The notes under the pieces are model-generated. The model was not told where the DNA came from and searched no databases. It saw only the letters and a program-made list of their open reading frames with translations. A stretch of DNA of 64,000 nt from Halosimplex carlsbadense 2-9-1 (lineage in GTDB: Archaea > Halobacteriota > Halobacteria > Halobacteriales > Haloarculaceae): positions 241,403-305,402 of the forward strand of contig NZ_AOIU01000013.1 of the NCBI RefSeq assembly GCF_000337455.1. The letters run 5' to 3'. Both the position numbers and the translations under genes were made by a program. Each line of letters opens with the position of its first letter. Positions within the stretch are counted from its first letter, which is position 1. Below, piece after piece: positions 6,344 to 14,521 of this stretch.

Positions 6344-7537
6344 ATGTCTCTCGCCGCCCTGGACGACATCACGGACGCCATCGAGGCGACCAAGCGGTTC
6401 CTCACACCGGTCGACCGCGTGCGGTGGTTTCGGCTCGCGGTGGTGATGTTCTTCGTCGGCGGCGCCGGGCTCTCCGCCCCCGGTGCGCCCACCGCGGGGT
6501 TCGGTGGCGATACCGACCCCGCCGACCCGGCACCCGGCGCTCCCGGCGGACCGGACATCACGCCCGAGATAACGCCCGAACTGGTAGTGCTGATACTGGG
6601 GATCGCCGCTCTCGGACTCGCCGCCTTCCTGCTGTACTCGGTGGTCGGCGCGACGATGGAGTTCGCCTTCGTCGCCGCGCTGCGCGACGAGGAGGTCAGG
6701 TTGCGCCGCTCGGTCGCCCGGTACTGGCGGCGCGGGCTCCGGCTGTTCGGCTTCCGGCTGGCGGTCTGGGTGATTGGGATCGCGGCGGCCGCGGCGATAC
6801 TGCTGGGGACGGGTGCGGTGCTCGGCGGGTGGCCGCCGACCGTCTGGAGCGACGGGACGATCCTGACCGTGGTGGTCCTCGCGATCCCGGTGTTGGGCCT
6901 CGGCGTCCTGATCCTCGGGACGCTGCTGGGCTTTACCACCGTCTTCGTCGTCCCGGTGATGCTCGCGGAGGACCGGGGCGTCCTCTCGGCCTGGCGGCGC
7001 TTCTGGGGGACGCTGACCGCCGAGCCCCTGGAGTTCCTCGCGTACCTCGTCCTCTCCTTCCTCCTCGGTATCGGCGTCTCGATAGCCGTCGGTTTCCTGC
7101 TCGTGTTGTTGCTGATCGCGCTGGCCGTCCCGTTCCTGATCGTCGGCGCGCCCATCGGGGTCGCCCTCGTAGCGGCGGGCAGCGGGACCGCGGTCGGGGG
7201 GTTGATACTCGTCCTCGTGTTGCTCTACGGGCTGCTCGTCCTCGTCGGCGCGCTGCTGATCCAGGTCCCGTTCCAGACGTTCCTGCGCTACTACGCGCTG
7301 TTCGTCCTCGGCGACGTCGAACCCGACTTCGACGTGATTCCCGACGCCCGCGCGGCCGTCCGCACCGACGGCGGCGATGGCGGAGACGACCACGGCGGAC
7401 CCGCGGGCGTCGCAGCGGGCGACGACGGACGGGACCGACCGGGCGACGGCGACGCGGACTCGAACGGCGGCGAAACGGGCGCCGACGACTGGAACGTCGA
7501 CCGCGAGGGCCGGGACGGTGACGACGACCAGTGGTAG
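6344..7537 (+). CDS. haloarchaeal multi-pass membrane protein, DUF7544-like
   Basis: 397 residues. The N-terminus (LAALDDITDAIEATKRFLTP then DRVRWFRLAVVMFFVGGAG) is the conserved cytoplasmic helix and first membrane segment of a haloarchaeal family I associate with DUF7544. About six hydrophobic segments follow: near residues 83-105, 140-160, 180-205, 225-260 (two) and 275-310. The C-terminal about 75 residues are a disordered Asp/Gly/Arg-rich tail (GGDGGDDHGGPAG...). The loop between the first two helices is Pro/Gly-rich (SAPGAPTAGFGG). Function is unknown; relatives are annotated only as hypothetical membrane proteins. Confidence 0.65.
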   Translation: MSLAALDDITDAIEATKRFLTPVDRVRWFRLAVVMFFVGGAGLSAPGAPTAGFGGDTDPADPAPGAPGGPDITPEITPELVVLILGIAALGLAAFLLYSVVGATMEFAFVAALRDEEVRLRRSVARYWRRGLRLFGFRLAVWVIGIAAAAAILLGTGAVLGGWPPTVWSDGTILTVVVLAIPVLGLGVLILGTLLGFTTVFVVPVMLAEDRGVLSAWRRFWGTLTAEPLEFLAYLVLSFLLGIGVSIAVGFLLVLLLIALAVPFLIVGAPIGVALVAAGSGTAVGGLILVLVLLYGLLVLVGALLIQVPFQTFLRYYALFVLGDVEPDFDVIPDARAAVRTDGGDGGDDHGGPAGVAAGDDGRDRPGDGDADSNGGETGADDWNVDREGRDGDDDQW

Positions 7538-7683
7538 CGTCGCCCGCTTCGCCGCGATCGATACCGGCGGATCGTAACTGAACGGCCGGGTCGGCGTGCT
7601 GGCGTCGTTCGTCCGCTGTATCCGCGATCTTCACTTTCAGTTCCAGGCGTGTTTTTAAACCGGACGGGGCCGAAGGGAGAGAC

Positions 7684-8148
7684 ATGAGTCAAGCGACCTT
7701 CGACGACGACCTGTTCGAGGACGCGGCCAGCGAGATGCGCGAGGACGTGGAAGCGAGCCTCGACGAGGCCCGCGCGGCGCTCCCCGAGGCCGACGCGATC
7801 TGGGACGTGGAGGCCGACAACACGCTCGGCGTGCTCAACGCGCTCCGGTCGGCGCTGGACGTCGAGGACGCCGAGGACCACCTCGTCGACGCCAAGAAGT
7901 GGTACACGATGGGCGAGCGCGCCGACGCCTTCGAGGACGCCGACGACCTCGCCGAGGAGATCGAGGCGGTCGGGGACCTGATCGAGGACGTGACCGAGGC
8001 CCACGAGGAGGTCAGCGACCTGGCGAGCACCGTCCCCCAGCTCCGCAGCGCATTGGAGGAGTTCGAGGCCGACGACGAGGCCGAGGGAAGTGACGAGGGA
8101 GAGTCCGAGGCCGACGCCGACGCGGACGCCGAGGAAGCCGAGGCCTGA
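7684..8148 (+). CDS. conserved haloarchaeal acidic protein, DUF5790-like
   Basis: 154 residues, very acidic, and almost entirely predicted helix: SQATFDDDLFEDAASEMREDVEASLDEAR at the start and a coiled-coil stretch LAEEIEAVGDLIEDVTEAHEEVSDL in the middle. The core NTLGVLNALRSALDVEDAEDHLVDAKKWYTMGERADAFEDADDL matches the family I know as DUF5790, found in nearly all haloarchaea. The last 30 residues are a low-complexity Asp/Glu/Ala tail that varies between species. No function is assigned; it looks like a cytosolic helical bundle. Confidence 0.75.
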   Translation: MSQATFDDDLFEDAASEMREDVEASLDEARAALPEADAIWDVEADNTLGVLNALRSALDVEDAEDHLVDAKKWYTMGERADAFEDADDLAEEIEAVGDLIEDVTEAHEEVSDLASTVPQLRSALEEFEADDEAEGSDEGESEADADADAEEAEA

Positions 8149-8195
8149 GGCGCGTCGCGTCCCCTGTCGCCGTGGTTCCCGGTCGTCACTCCCGA

Positions 8196-8978
8196 TCAGC
8201 GCCGCTCGGGTCGCGACACGTCACGGGCCGCGACTTCGTCGAGTAGCGCCGCCAGTTTCTCCGCCGCGCGCTCGCGCAGCCACTCGCCGAGCGCCTCGCT
8301 CCCGTCGCGGGGGTCGCCGACCGTTCCGTTCTCCGAGAACTCCGCCGAGTCGTACGCGAGGTTCGCGCCGCCCACCCACTCGCCCCAGCCGTCGGCGGCG
8401 CCCGCCGCGGCGTCGTCGAGGCGCTCCTCGCGGATCAGGTCGGGACTCACCGCGCGCACGAGGGCGGTTTCGACGGGGCCACCGTGACCCATCCTGATCG
8501 CGTCGATGTCGACGGGCGGCGCGTCGGGGTCGCCGGTCCAGTCCCGGTCGAGGTCGACGGCGTCGAACCAGGTCAAGGGGACGGCGTAGGCGTCGTCGTG
8601 GCGCGTGATCCGTCCGCAGACCTCCCGAAGCGGCGCGACGTTGCCGCCGTGGCCGTTGACGACGACGACGCGGTCCCAGCCGTGGTGGGCCAGACTGGCG
8701 ACCGTCTCGCGGACGTAGTCGCGAAAGGTGTCCTCGCTCACCCAGAGCGTCCCCGCGAACTGGCGGTGTTCCTCGGCGACGCCGACCGGGACCGTCGGCG
8801 CGACGACGACCTCGCCGTGGTACGCCTCGACACCGGCGTCGGCCACGGCCTCGGCGGTCAGCGCGTCCGTCCCCAGGGGCGCGTGCGGGCCGTGCTGTTC
8901 GGTGCTGCCGACCGGCAGGACGGCCAGGTCCGTCTCGACGGCGTCGGCCTCGGGCCACGTCGATGTCGAGAGATGCAT
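8196..8978 (-). CDS. creatininase-family amidohydrolase (ArfB-like)
   Basis: 260 residues with the metal-binding motifs of the creatininase family: GSTEQHGPHAPLGTDAL near residue 23-39 (His and Asp ligands), VVVVNGHGGN about 105-114, and an RMGHGGPVETALV block about 163-175. In archaea the best studied member is ArfB, the deformylase acting on 2-amino-5-formylamino-6-ribosylaminopyrimidinone 5'-phosphate early in riboflavin and F420 synthesis; haloarchaea carry such homologues. True creatininase activity is unlikely in this setting. It is transcribed divergently from the rhodanese-MBL gene with about 160 bases between them. Confidence 0.7.
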   Translation of the reverse strand: MHLSTSTWPEADAVETDLAVLPVGSTEQHGPHAPLGTDALTAEAVADAGVEAYHGEVVVAPTVPVGVAEEHRQFAGTLWVSEDTFRDYVRETVASLAHHGWDRVVVVNGHGGNVAPLREVCGRITRHDDAYAVPLTWFDAVDLDRDWTGDPDAPPVDIDAIRMGHGGPVETALVRAVSPDLIREERLDDAAAGAADGWGEWVGGANLAYDSAEFSENGTVGDPRDGSEALGEWLRERAAEKLAALLDEVAARDVSRPERR

Positions 8979-9136
8979 ACCGGTCGCTCGCGACGCCGAC
9001 GGTTAAGCGATACGGCCGCGTGACCGCCGTGGTCGGCCGACTGGGGGCGCAGGGTTCGGTGGCGCGTCGTCGCGACCCGCGGCCCGCGTCGTCGGGCGGC
9101 CACGAACTTATTTCGCCAGCGCCCCTAGCCGACGCC

Positions 9137-10360
9137 ATGGCAGACGACACGGGTGAGACCGACCCGTCGGCCCTCCAGGCGCGGATCGACGCTGGGGCGT
9201 CCGTCCGCGTGCTCGACGTCCGCGACCGCGACGAGGTCGAGCAGTGGCGCCTCTCCGGTCCGAACGTCGCCCTCACGCAGAAGCCGTACAACCGTTTCCT
9301 CCAGGCCAAGATCACGGACGACCTGGCGAGCTTCCTCGGCGACGTCGACGGCGAGGGGCCGATCACCGTCGTCTGCGCCCGTGGCGAGGCCAGCGCCGAG
9401 GTCGCGCGGGCGCTGTCCGACGCCGGCTTCGAAGCGCGAAATCTGGCCGGCGGAATGGAAGCGTGGGCGCGACTGCTGCTCGCCGCCGAGGTCGAGGGGG
9501 TACTCCCCGACGCGCCCGACGCGACGCTCGTCCAGTACCGACGGCCCTCCAGCGGCTGTCTGGGGTATCTGCTCGTCGCCGACGACGAGGCGGCAGTCGT
9601 CGACCCGCTACGGGCGTTCACCGACCGGTACGTCGCCGACGCGGCGGACCGGGGCGCAGAGATAACGACCGTCGTCGACACGCACGTCCACGCCGACCAC
9701 GTCAGCGGCCTGCGGGCGCTGGCCGACGCGACGGGTGCGACGCCGGTGCTGCCCGCGGGGGCCGTCGAACGCGGTGTGGCCTACGACGTGGAGACGGTGA
9801 CCGATGGCGAGCCCATCACGGGAGGCGAGGCCGCCCTGACGGCCGTTCACGCGCCGGGCCACACCACCGGCATGACGGCCTTCGCGGTCGGCGACGCCCT
9901 ATTGACCGGCGACAGCCTCTTCGCCGACGGCGCGGTCGGCAAAGCCGACCGCGGCGGATCGAGGCGGCGGAGCCGCCTCGCAGGCGTCGCTCGCCCGGAC
10001 CTGGAGGAGGGCGCCGCCGAGGCGCCCGCGTTCGCCCGCGAACTCTATCGGACGCTCACCGAGCGCTTCGCCCGCTTCCCCGACGAGACGGTCGTCGCGC
10101 CGGGCCACCACGGCGAGAACGCCGTCCCCGGCGACGACGGTGCGTTCACGGCGCGGCTGGGTGAGTGCCGAGAGTTGCCGGTGTTCGAGCTGAGCGAGGC
10201 CGCGTTCGTCGAGCGGATCACCGAGCGGACGCCGCCGCGGCCGGCCAACCACGCCGAGATACTCGCCGTCAACCTCGGCCGGGAGTCCGCCGACGACGAG
10301 GCGGCGTTCGGACTCGAACTCGGGCCGAACAACTGCGCGGCCGCGCCGGCCGACGACTGA
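9137..10360 (+). CDS. rhodanese-MBL fusion protein, persulfide-dioxygenase-like
   Basis: ATG at 9137 is the first start giving only the rhodanese fold; the open frame extends upstream without homology. Residues 1-115 are a rhodanese domain (RVLDVRDRDEVEQWRLSG ... VCARGEASAEVARALSDAGF) with active-site Cys in CARGEAS. Residues about 130-340 are a metallo-beta-lactamase hydrolase: THVHADHVSG, HAPGHTTGM, TGDSLF, and APGHHGEN supply the metal ligands. The order rhodanese-MBL resembles fusions of ETHE1-type persulfide dioxygenase with its sulfurtransferase. An 18-residue insertion (AVGKADRGGSRRRSRLAG) splits the conserved DSLF...VARPDLE block after the Asp metal ligand. It may hamper or merely lengthen a surface loop. 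Confidence 0.75.
   Translation: MADDTGETDPSALQARIDAGASVRVLDVRDRDEVEQWRLSGPNVALTQKPYNRFLQAKITDDLASFLGDVDGEGPITVVCARGEASAEVARALSDAGFEARNLAGGMEAWARLLLAAEVEGVLPDAPDATLVQYRRPSSGCLGYLLVADDEAAVVDPLRAFTDRYVADAADRGAEITTVVDTHVHADHVSGLRALADATGATPVLPAGAVERGVAYDVETVTDGEPITGGEAALTAVHAPGHTTGMTAFAVGDALLTGDSLFADGAVGKADRGGSRRRSRLAGVARPDLEEGAAEAPAFARELYRTLTERFARFPDETVVAPGHHGENAVPGDDGAFTARLGECRELPVFELSEAAFVERITERTPPRPANHAEILAVNLGRESADDEAAFGLELGPNNCAAAPADD
9932..9985 (+). repeat. 54-bp in-frame double-hairpin insertion in the rhodanese-MBL gene
   Basis: Two adjacent perfect inverted repeats: GCGGTCGGC/GCCGACCGC (9932-9940, 9944-9952, loop AAA) and GAGGCGGC/GCCGCCTC (9961-9968, 9972-9979, loop GGA). The segment encodes 18 basic residues inside an otherwise conserved MBL motif and is flanked by GGCG on both sides. 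Confidence 0.65.
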
Positions 10361-10370
10361 GACCGACGGC

Positions 10371-10661
10371 TCAGAACGGGAGTTTCTCGCGGATCTGACC
10401 GATGAACGAGTCGTCGTCGGGGTCGACGGGACCGACGACGCCGTCCTCGGGGACGATGAGTGTCCGGTGGTCCTCCTGGTGGGCCTCGATGAGTCCGTCC
10501 TCCTTCAGCTCGGCCAGCGCGGCCTCCAGGGCGTCGATGTCGACCTCGACTCGTGACCGGAGCTCGAAGACGGTCATTCCCTCCTCGCGCCGGTCGGCCA
10601 GCGCGTCCAGGACCGCGACCTCGACCTCGTCGCGGTCGCGGTACTCCGGTTTCGCCTGCAT
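10371..10661 (-). CDS. small winged-helix-like protein, DUF6432-like
   Basis: 96 residues starting MQAKPEYRDRDEVEVAVLDA at the ATG 10661; the longer open frame upstream is a shadow of the acidic gene on the other strand. Residues 8-65 look like a winged helix: VAVLDALADRREEGMTVFEL, then RSRVEVDIDALEAALAELKEDGLIE as recognition helix region, and a wing DHRTLIVPEDG. A short C-terminal tail ends IREKLPF. I associate it with haloarchaeal DUF6432. It may be a small transcription factor. It converges on the rhodanese-MBL gene, with only 10 bases between the two stop codons. Confidence 0.65.
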   Translation of the reverse strand: MQAKPEYRDRDEVEVAVLDALADRREEGMTVFELRSRVEVDIDALEAALAELKEDGLIEAHQEDHRTLIVPEDGVVGPVDPDDDSFIGQIREKLPF

Positions 10662-10806
10662 ACCAGTCCCTTCGGCTGGCCGGGTCTTACGTGTATCCCC
10701 CGAGACGGCGGTCGCGACGCCGCCGCTCGGGCGTGTCGGACCGCACGACTGCTCGGCGTTCGGACAAACAGCACGCTTATGGTTCGGAGGGGTCGAACAC
10801 GTGGTA

Positions 10807-12000
10807 ATGAGTATCAAGTGTTCGCTCCTGGGACACAGCTTCGGCGAGACGACCGTCGAGCGGGAGCGCGAGGAACAGGGGACGGAAGTCGTCATCACCA
10901 TCACCGAGATGGAGACCTGTTCCCGGTGCGGCGAGACCCGCGTGGTCTCGGAGAACAAGGAAGTGACGACCCTCGAAACGCCCGAGGGCGGCGCCGACGA
11001 GTTCGAGGCCACGCCGGGTGAGGGTGCCGACGACACCGCCGACGTGGTCGACGCTGGGGAGGCCACCGACGGTGCGGAGTCGACCGGGGCGGGGGACCCG
11101 GCCGCGAGCGGTGACGAGGTCGGCGCCGACGACGGGGGAGCCGGCGGGAACGACGCCACGGACGCGGTCATCCTCGACGACGACGCCACCGACGAGTCGT
11201 CCGCCCAGGCCGAGGCCCGCGGGGCCGAGACGACCATCCCCGACGCCGAGGACGGCGTCGCCGCCGAGGCCGAAGTCGACGCCGACGAGGACGACGCGGT
11301 CATCATCGGCGACGCCGAGGGCGACGACCGCGACCCCGGCGAGTGGCCCGACGAGGAGGACGAGGCCGAGGCCGACCACTCCGCCGGTGACGAGGGGGAC
11401 GACGGCGACGACGGCGACGCGCCCGCCGACGGTGACGTGACCGCCGACGAGCCGGCGTCGGACACCGAAGGCGAGAGCCGCGAGCCCGGGGAGTGGCCCG
11501 ACGAACCGTCCGACCCGGCGGAACGCGCCGGCGAGACCGCCGAGGTCGAGATCCTCGGCGGCAGCGACGACGGCGACACCGGGACCGACCCGGACGAATC
11601 GGCCTCCGAGGACGGGGCCGGCGGTCCCGACCTCGCCGACGCGACGGCCTCCGGAGGCCCTGCGACCGGCGAGAGCGACGGAGCGAGCGGTGACGTGGCG
11701 AGCGACGACGGCGCAGCCGGCGCCTGGCCCGAAGAGGAGGACCCTTCGGCCGGCGCCGAGTCGATGGGCGATTGGCCCGAGGAGACCAAGCGCGACCGGC
11801 CGACGGATCCGGGCGCCGCCGGGCCGTCGCTCGACGGCGAGGAGACCCCGTCGATCACCGTCCCCGAAGGGACGTTCAAGTGCTCGGAGTGCGACTTCTC
11901 TACGGAGGCCGACGCCACCTCGTTGCGCGCCGGCGACTTCTGCCCCGAGTGTCGACGCGGGACGCTCCTCGAGCACGCTGACACCGTCGCCGAGGAGTGA
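10807..12000 (+). CDS. large acidic protein with N- and C-terminal zinc knuckles, DUF7093-like
   Basis: 397 residues. The N-terminus (MSIKCSLLGHSFGETTVERE ... METCSRCGETRVVSENKEVT) holds a zinc-binding CxxC (CSRC, about residue 38-41) and an upstream Cys/His. The end (TFKCSECDFSTEADATSLRAGDFCPECRRGT) is a second zinc ribbon with CSEC and CPEC. About 270 residues between them are low-complexity Asp/Glu/Ala/Gly and contain four repeats of a short tryptophan motif: DPGEWPDEE, EPGEWPDEP, AGAWPEEED, MGDWPEETK. The terminal domains match the haloarchaeal family I know as DUF7093. The repeated WP(D/E)E motif in a disordered linker suggests a multivalent partner-binding site. Function unknown. Confidence 0.7.
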   Translation: MSIKCSLLGHSFGETTVEREREEQGTEVVITITEMETCSRCGETRVVSENKEVTTLETPEGGADEFEATPGEGADDTADVVDAGEATDGAESTGAGDPAASGDEVGADDGGAGGNDATDAVILDDDATDESSAQAEARGAETTIPDAEDGVAAEAEVDADEDDAVIIGDAEGDDRDPGEWPDEEDEAEADHSAGDEGDDGDDGDAPADGDVTADEPASDTEGESREPGEWPDEPSDPAERAGETAEVEILGGSDDGDTGTDPDESASEDGAGGPDLADATASGGPATGESDGASGDVASDDGAAGAWPEEEDPSAGAESMGDWPEETKRDRPTDPGAAGPSLDGEETPSITVPEGTFKCSECDFSTEADATSLRAGDFCPECRRGTLLEHADTVAEE

Positions 12001-12128
12001 TCGGGGCGCCGGTCGCGGCGCTCGCTGTGGCGACCGCCACGCGGAGCTACGGTTTCGTCCGGCGATAGGCGGGGCGCCGGCTCCGCGCGCTCGAAAAAGG
12101 TAAGAACGGTGCTCGCAAAGGGTCGGCC

Positions 12129-12521
12129 ATGCGGGAGTACAAGATGCGCCGGGGAGAGCACCTCGAAGAGCGTATCGAAGACATGGAGGCGACGATCGAG
12201 GACTACTTCGGACCCATCTCGACCACCGAGGAATTCAAGGGGAGTGACCTGCACGTGGTCGAGGACCCCGACAATCCGGTGTTCACGCGCATCACGGCGG
12301 GGACGGTCGAGTACAGCGGGAAGAAAGACAAGCTTGCGGTCGACTTCGAGGAGCGGCCCGCCGAGGAGGTCATCGCGGCGGGCGAGGCCGACGCCGCGGC
12401 CGACGCCGTCGACGCCAAAAACGATTTCCTCCTCGAAGCGACCGGCCGCGACGCCAAGAGCCGACGCGACTCGATGAAACGCTCCGTCGAGGACAGCCCC
12501 GACGAGGCCGACGAAGTCTGA
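12129..12521 (+). CDS. conserved haloarchaeal protein, DUF5611-like
   Basis: 130 residues, beginning MREYKMRRGEHLEERIEDME. The pattern YFGPISTTEEFKGSDLHVVED ... VEYSGKKDKLAVDFEERP ... AKNDFLLEATGRDAKSRRDS is the strongly conserved core of a family I associate with DUF5611, present throughout haloarchaea. Predicted fold is alpha-beta with a Lys/Asp-rich GKKDKL turn. The last 15 residues are acidic and variable. No reaction is known. The gene stands alone before the candidate RNA region. Confidence 0.7.
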   Translation: MREYKMRRGEHLEERIEDMEATIEDYFGPISTTEEFKGSDLHVVEDPDNPVFTRITAGTVEYSGKKDKLAVDFEERPAEEVIAAGEADAAADAVDAKNDFLLEATGRDAKSRRDSMKRSVEDSPDEADEV

Positions 12522-12553
12522 TTCGTTCTCACCGTTGCGAACGCACGCGGCAA

Positions 12554-12563
12554 GGCTAAATAC
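12554..12563 (+). promoter_or_regulatory. TATA box upstream of the candidate structured RNA
   Basis: GGCTAAATAC is a good haloarchaeal TATA element in a region without a protein gene on this strand; it predicts a start about 25 bases on, near 12583-12590. Confidence 0.4.
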
Positions 12564-12566
12564 GGC

Positions 12567-12583
12567 TGTGACGTAGTGTCACA
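12567..12583 (+). promoter_or_regulatory. palindrome between TATA box and predicted start (possible operator)
   Basis: TGTGAC-GTAGT-GTCACA is a perfect 6-bp inverted repeat four bases downstream of the TATA box, where a bound repressor would block RNA polymerase. It could alternatively form a 5' hairpin of the RNA. Confidence 0.35.
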
Positions 12584-12730
12584 CATCGCCCGCCCGGAGG
12601 CGAGCACGAAGTATCCCGGCCTGAGCCGCCGGAACTGTGGCCATGGGTAGGGCCACTCCACAGTTCCTGTCCGAACCACCTCACACGAGGCGGTCACAAT
12701 CGGAATCCGGCGGTTCCGGTAAATGCTTTC
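12584..12730 (+). ncRNA. candidate structured RNA (class not recognised)
   Basis: The 340 bases between 12521 and 12861 have no plausible protein gene. From about 12590 to 12720 the sequence holds a perfect 10-bp stem GGAACTGTGG/CCACAGTTCC (12631-12640 with 12658-12667) whose loop can pair further (GTGGCC with GGCCAC), and a long-range pairing CCGCCGG/CCGGCGG (12626-12632 with 12707-12713). It has its own TATA box. There is no tRNA T-loop, SRP-RNA GGAAG motif or RNase P core that I can see. An H/ACA-like guide or a haloarchaeal sRNA is possible. The ends are approximate. Confidence 0.35.
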
Positions 12731-12860
12731 TGGCACCTGACAGCACCGAGAGAGAAATCCCCGTCGACCGGCGGGCCGTCCCCAGCGACCCGTCGGTCGC
12801 GAACGCGGTGGCCGGCGCGGGGTCCGCGGGAACCGAGCGGTCGACGACTCCGGCGGCGAG

Positions 12861-13220
12861 TTACTGGCCCAGCGGGTCGCGGTTGATGGCGACGCCGTGG
12901 GGCGTGATGATGAGCTGGTCGTCGCCCTTCTGAGCGATATCGCCGCCGACTTCGTTGGCGACCTGCTTGAGCTCGTCCGTGATGTGCTCCATCGTCCGGT
13001 CCTGTGTCGTGTGGCGCGTGATGTCGGCGATCACCACGTCGCCGTCGTAGACGGCGTCTTTGATGTCGATAACGTCCTGTTTGTCGCCGATCTTCGCGAT
13101 CCGGACCTGTCGGGAGGCCGCTGTCGCCCCCGCGTCGACGCCGTCGCTCTCGATCTCGACGTAGTCCTCTTTGTGCCGGCTACCTCCGGACTCCCCGAGG
13201 ATCTTACTCATAAGTCCCAT
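12861..13220 (-). CDS. sepF: archaeal SepF, FtsZ membrane anchor
   Basis: The start at 13220 gives MGLMSKILGESGG, the amphipathic membrane-targeting helix typical of SepF; the open frame continues upstream (15 codons) without homology. Residues about 35-119 form the SepF core: VRIAKIGDKQDVIDIKDAVYD (strand-helix), GDVVIADITRHTTQDRTMEHITDELKQV, GGDIAQKGDDQLIITPHG. In archaea SepF polymerises, binds the FtsZ C-terminal tail and tethers the cell-division ring to the membrane. Length (119 residues) fits. A TATA-like GTAAAATAC lies 30-38 bases upstream on the minus strand, so the mRNA is near leaderless. The gene is monocistronic here, as in other haloarchaea. Confidence 0.88.
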   Translation of the reverse strand: MGLMSKILGESGGSRHKEDYVEIESDGVDAGATAASRQVRIAKIGDKQDVIDIKDAVYDGDVVIADITRHTTQDRTMEHITDELKQVANEVGGDIAQKGDDQLIITPHGVAINRDPLGQ

Positions 13221-13417
13221 ACACTCTCTCCCGGTCGCTGTCCGTTTGTATTTTACGTCAGACATCCCTCACCGACCGGACACTCGTCGGACGCGGCCCC
13301 GTAGGGGGCGCCACCGCCGGGCCGCCCCGAGTCGGCTCGGGCCGCCTCGGGCTACCGCGGACCGCCCTGGGCCGCCCCGGACCGGATCGCAGGCGGGGCG
13401 TTCCGGACGGGAGGCGC
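13221..13417. other. spacer with GC-rich short repeats between HerA-like gene and sepF
   Basis: Bases about 13310-13385 repeat the unit GGGCCGCC(C/T)CGG four to five times with small variations. It follows the sepF promoter on the + strand side and precedes the stop of the ATPase gene. It may be a slippage-derived tract. Confidence 0.4.
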
Positions 13418-14521
13418 TCAGTCGTCGTCGCCAGCCGAGCGGTCGTCGACCGTCACGTCGCCGGCGCTGGGGCTGTCCCCGCCGTGGGGCGTCTCGCGCC
13501 GGCGGACGGTCGCCGAGTGGACCGTCTCCGTCGCGTCGTCGATGACGATCACTTCCCCCGGACTCGCGGGTAGCCGCTCGGTCAGCGACTCCCCCATGTA
13601 CGTCGGCTGGGCGGCCTCCAGGGCCGCCAGGTCCGCTTCGGAGGTGAGCCGGTGGGAGAAGACGATATCCGACTGGGAGACGGCGACCTCCGAGACGGCG
13701 CTGGGGCGCTGGGTGGCCAGCACGAGGCTCACGCCGGGTGCGCGTCCGCGCGTGAGGATGGTTTCGAGCGCCGCCTCGCCGACGCCCCCGAAGAACGTGT
13801 GGGCCTCGTCGACGAGGAACCACGGGAGCCGCGGAATCTCCCCGTCGACCCGGGCGCGATACAGCGCCTCGCCGATGCCCCGAACGACGGCGTTCATCGG
13901 CGCCGAGTCCAGCCCCGACACGTCGACGACCGTCACCGCGCCGCTGCCCAGTTCCCGGGCGTCCATCCCCTCGGGGTCGAAGACGCCCCACGAGTCGGCC
14001 AGGTCGAGGTGGTTGACCGCCGCGCGCCTGTCGACGCCCGGCGCGTCGGTCGCCTCGATAGCGTCCCGCATGTCCGGGAGCGTCGACTCGTTCCGGGCGG
14101 CTCGCCAGACCAGCGCGCCCGCCCCGCTCTCGGGCGACAGATCCAGCAGCGCGCACCACGACCGGGGGTCGAGCGTCGTCGCCGCGATCCGCGGGTCGTC
14201 GATCACCTCGGCGGGGACGGGGTCGCCCTCGGCGGGCTCGCCCAGGGTCGGGAACACGCCCATGGGGTCGGCGACGACGGGCGCGACCCCGTCGGCCCGC
14301 GCGAGCGCCTCGGCGAGGACGCCCAGCGTGTAGGACTTCCCGTACCCGCGCTTGCCGACGATCAGCGTCGCGTGCGGGCCGTCGAGGTCGACGTGCAGCG
14401 GCGCGCCACTGGAGCCGTCCCGCGCCCGGTAGGTACCGAGGCGGCCCGTCGGCGAACCGCCCGTGCCCGGCGGCGCCTCGCCGGTCTCACCTCGCGTTCC
14501 GCGTCCGATGACGAACGTCAC
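13418..14521 (-). CDS. HerA/DUF87-type ATP-binding protein
   Basis: The GTG at 14521 starts VTFVIGRGTRGETG, the usual start of this family; the frame continues upstream only as a shadow of the DUF1028 gene. 367 residues. Walker A is GKRGYGKS (56-63), Walker B is WFLVDEAHTF (about 250), followed by the HerA-like sensor region ETILTRGRAPGVSLVLATQRPSAVS with an arginine-finger-like RGR and the Gln of ATQRP. Such haloarchaeal proteins are shorter than HerA and lack the HAS barrel. A role in DNA pumping or in moving surface filaments is proposed for relatives, but no NurA partner is adjacent. The tail is acidic and disordered. Confidence 0.75.
   Translation of the reverse strand: MTFVIGRGTRGETGEAPPGTGGSPTGRLGTYRARDGSSGAPLHVDLDGPHATLIVGKRGYGKSYTLGVLAEALARADGVAPVVADPMGVFPTLGEPAEGDPVPAEVIDDPRIAATTLDPRSWCALLDLSPESGAGALVWRAARNESTLPDMRDAIEATDAPGVDRRAAVNHLDLADSWGVFDPEGMDARELGSGAVTVVDVSGLDSAPMNAVVRGIGEALYRARVDGEIPRLPWFLVDEAHTFFGGVGEAALETILTRGRAPGVSLVLATQRPSAVSEVAVSQSDIVFSHRLTSEADLAALEAAQPTYMGESLTERLPASPGEVIVIDDATETVHSATVRRRETPHGGDSPSAGDVTVDDRSAGDDD

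Noticed and set aside
12584-12730. tRNA, SRP RNA or RNase P RNA
   Set aside because: No T-loop GTTC-ANATC arm with acceptor pairing, no SRP GGAAG tetraloop context and no RNase P conserved core could be found.
13310-13385. Collagen-like or surface gene in the GC repeat spacer
   Set aside because: The repeat is short, lies between two genes on the same strand and has no start codon with signal.
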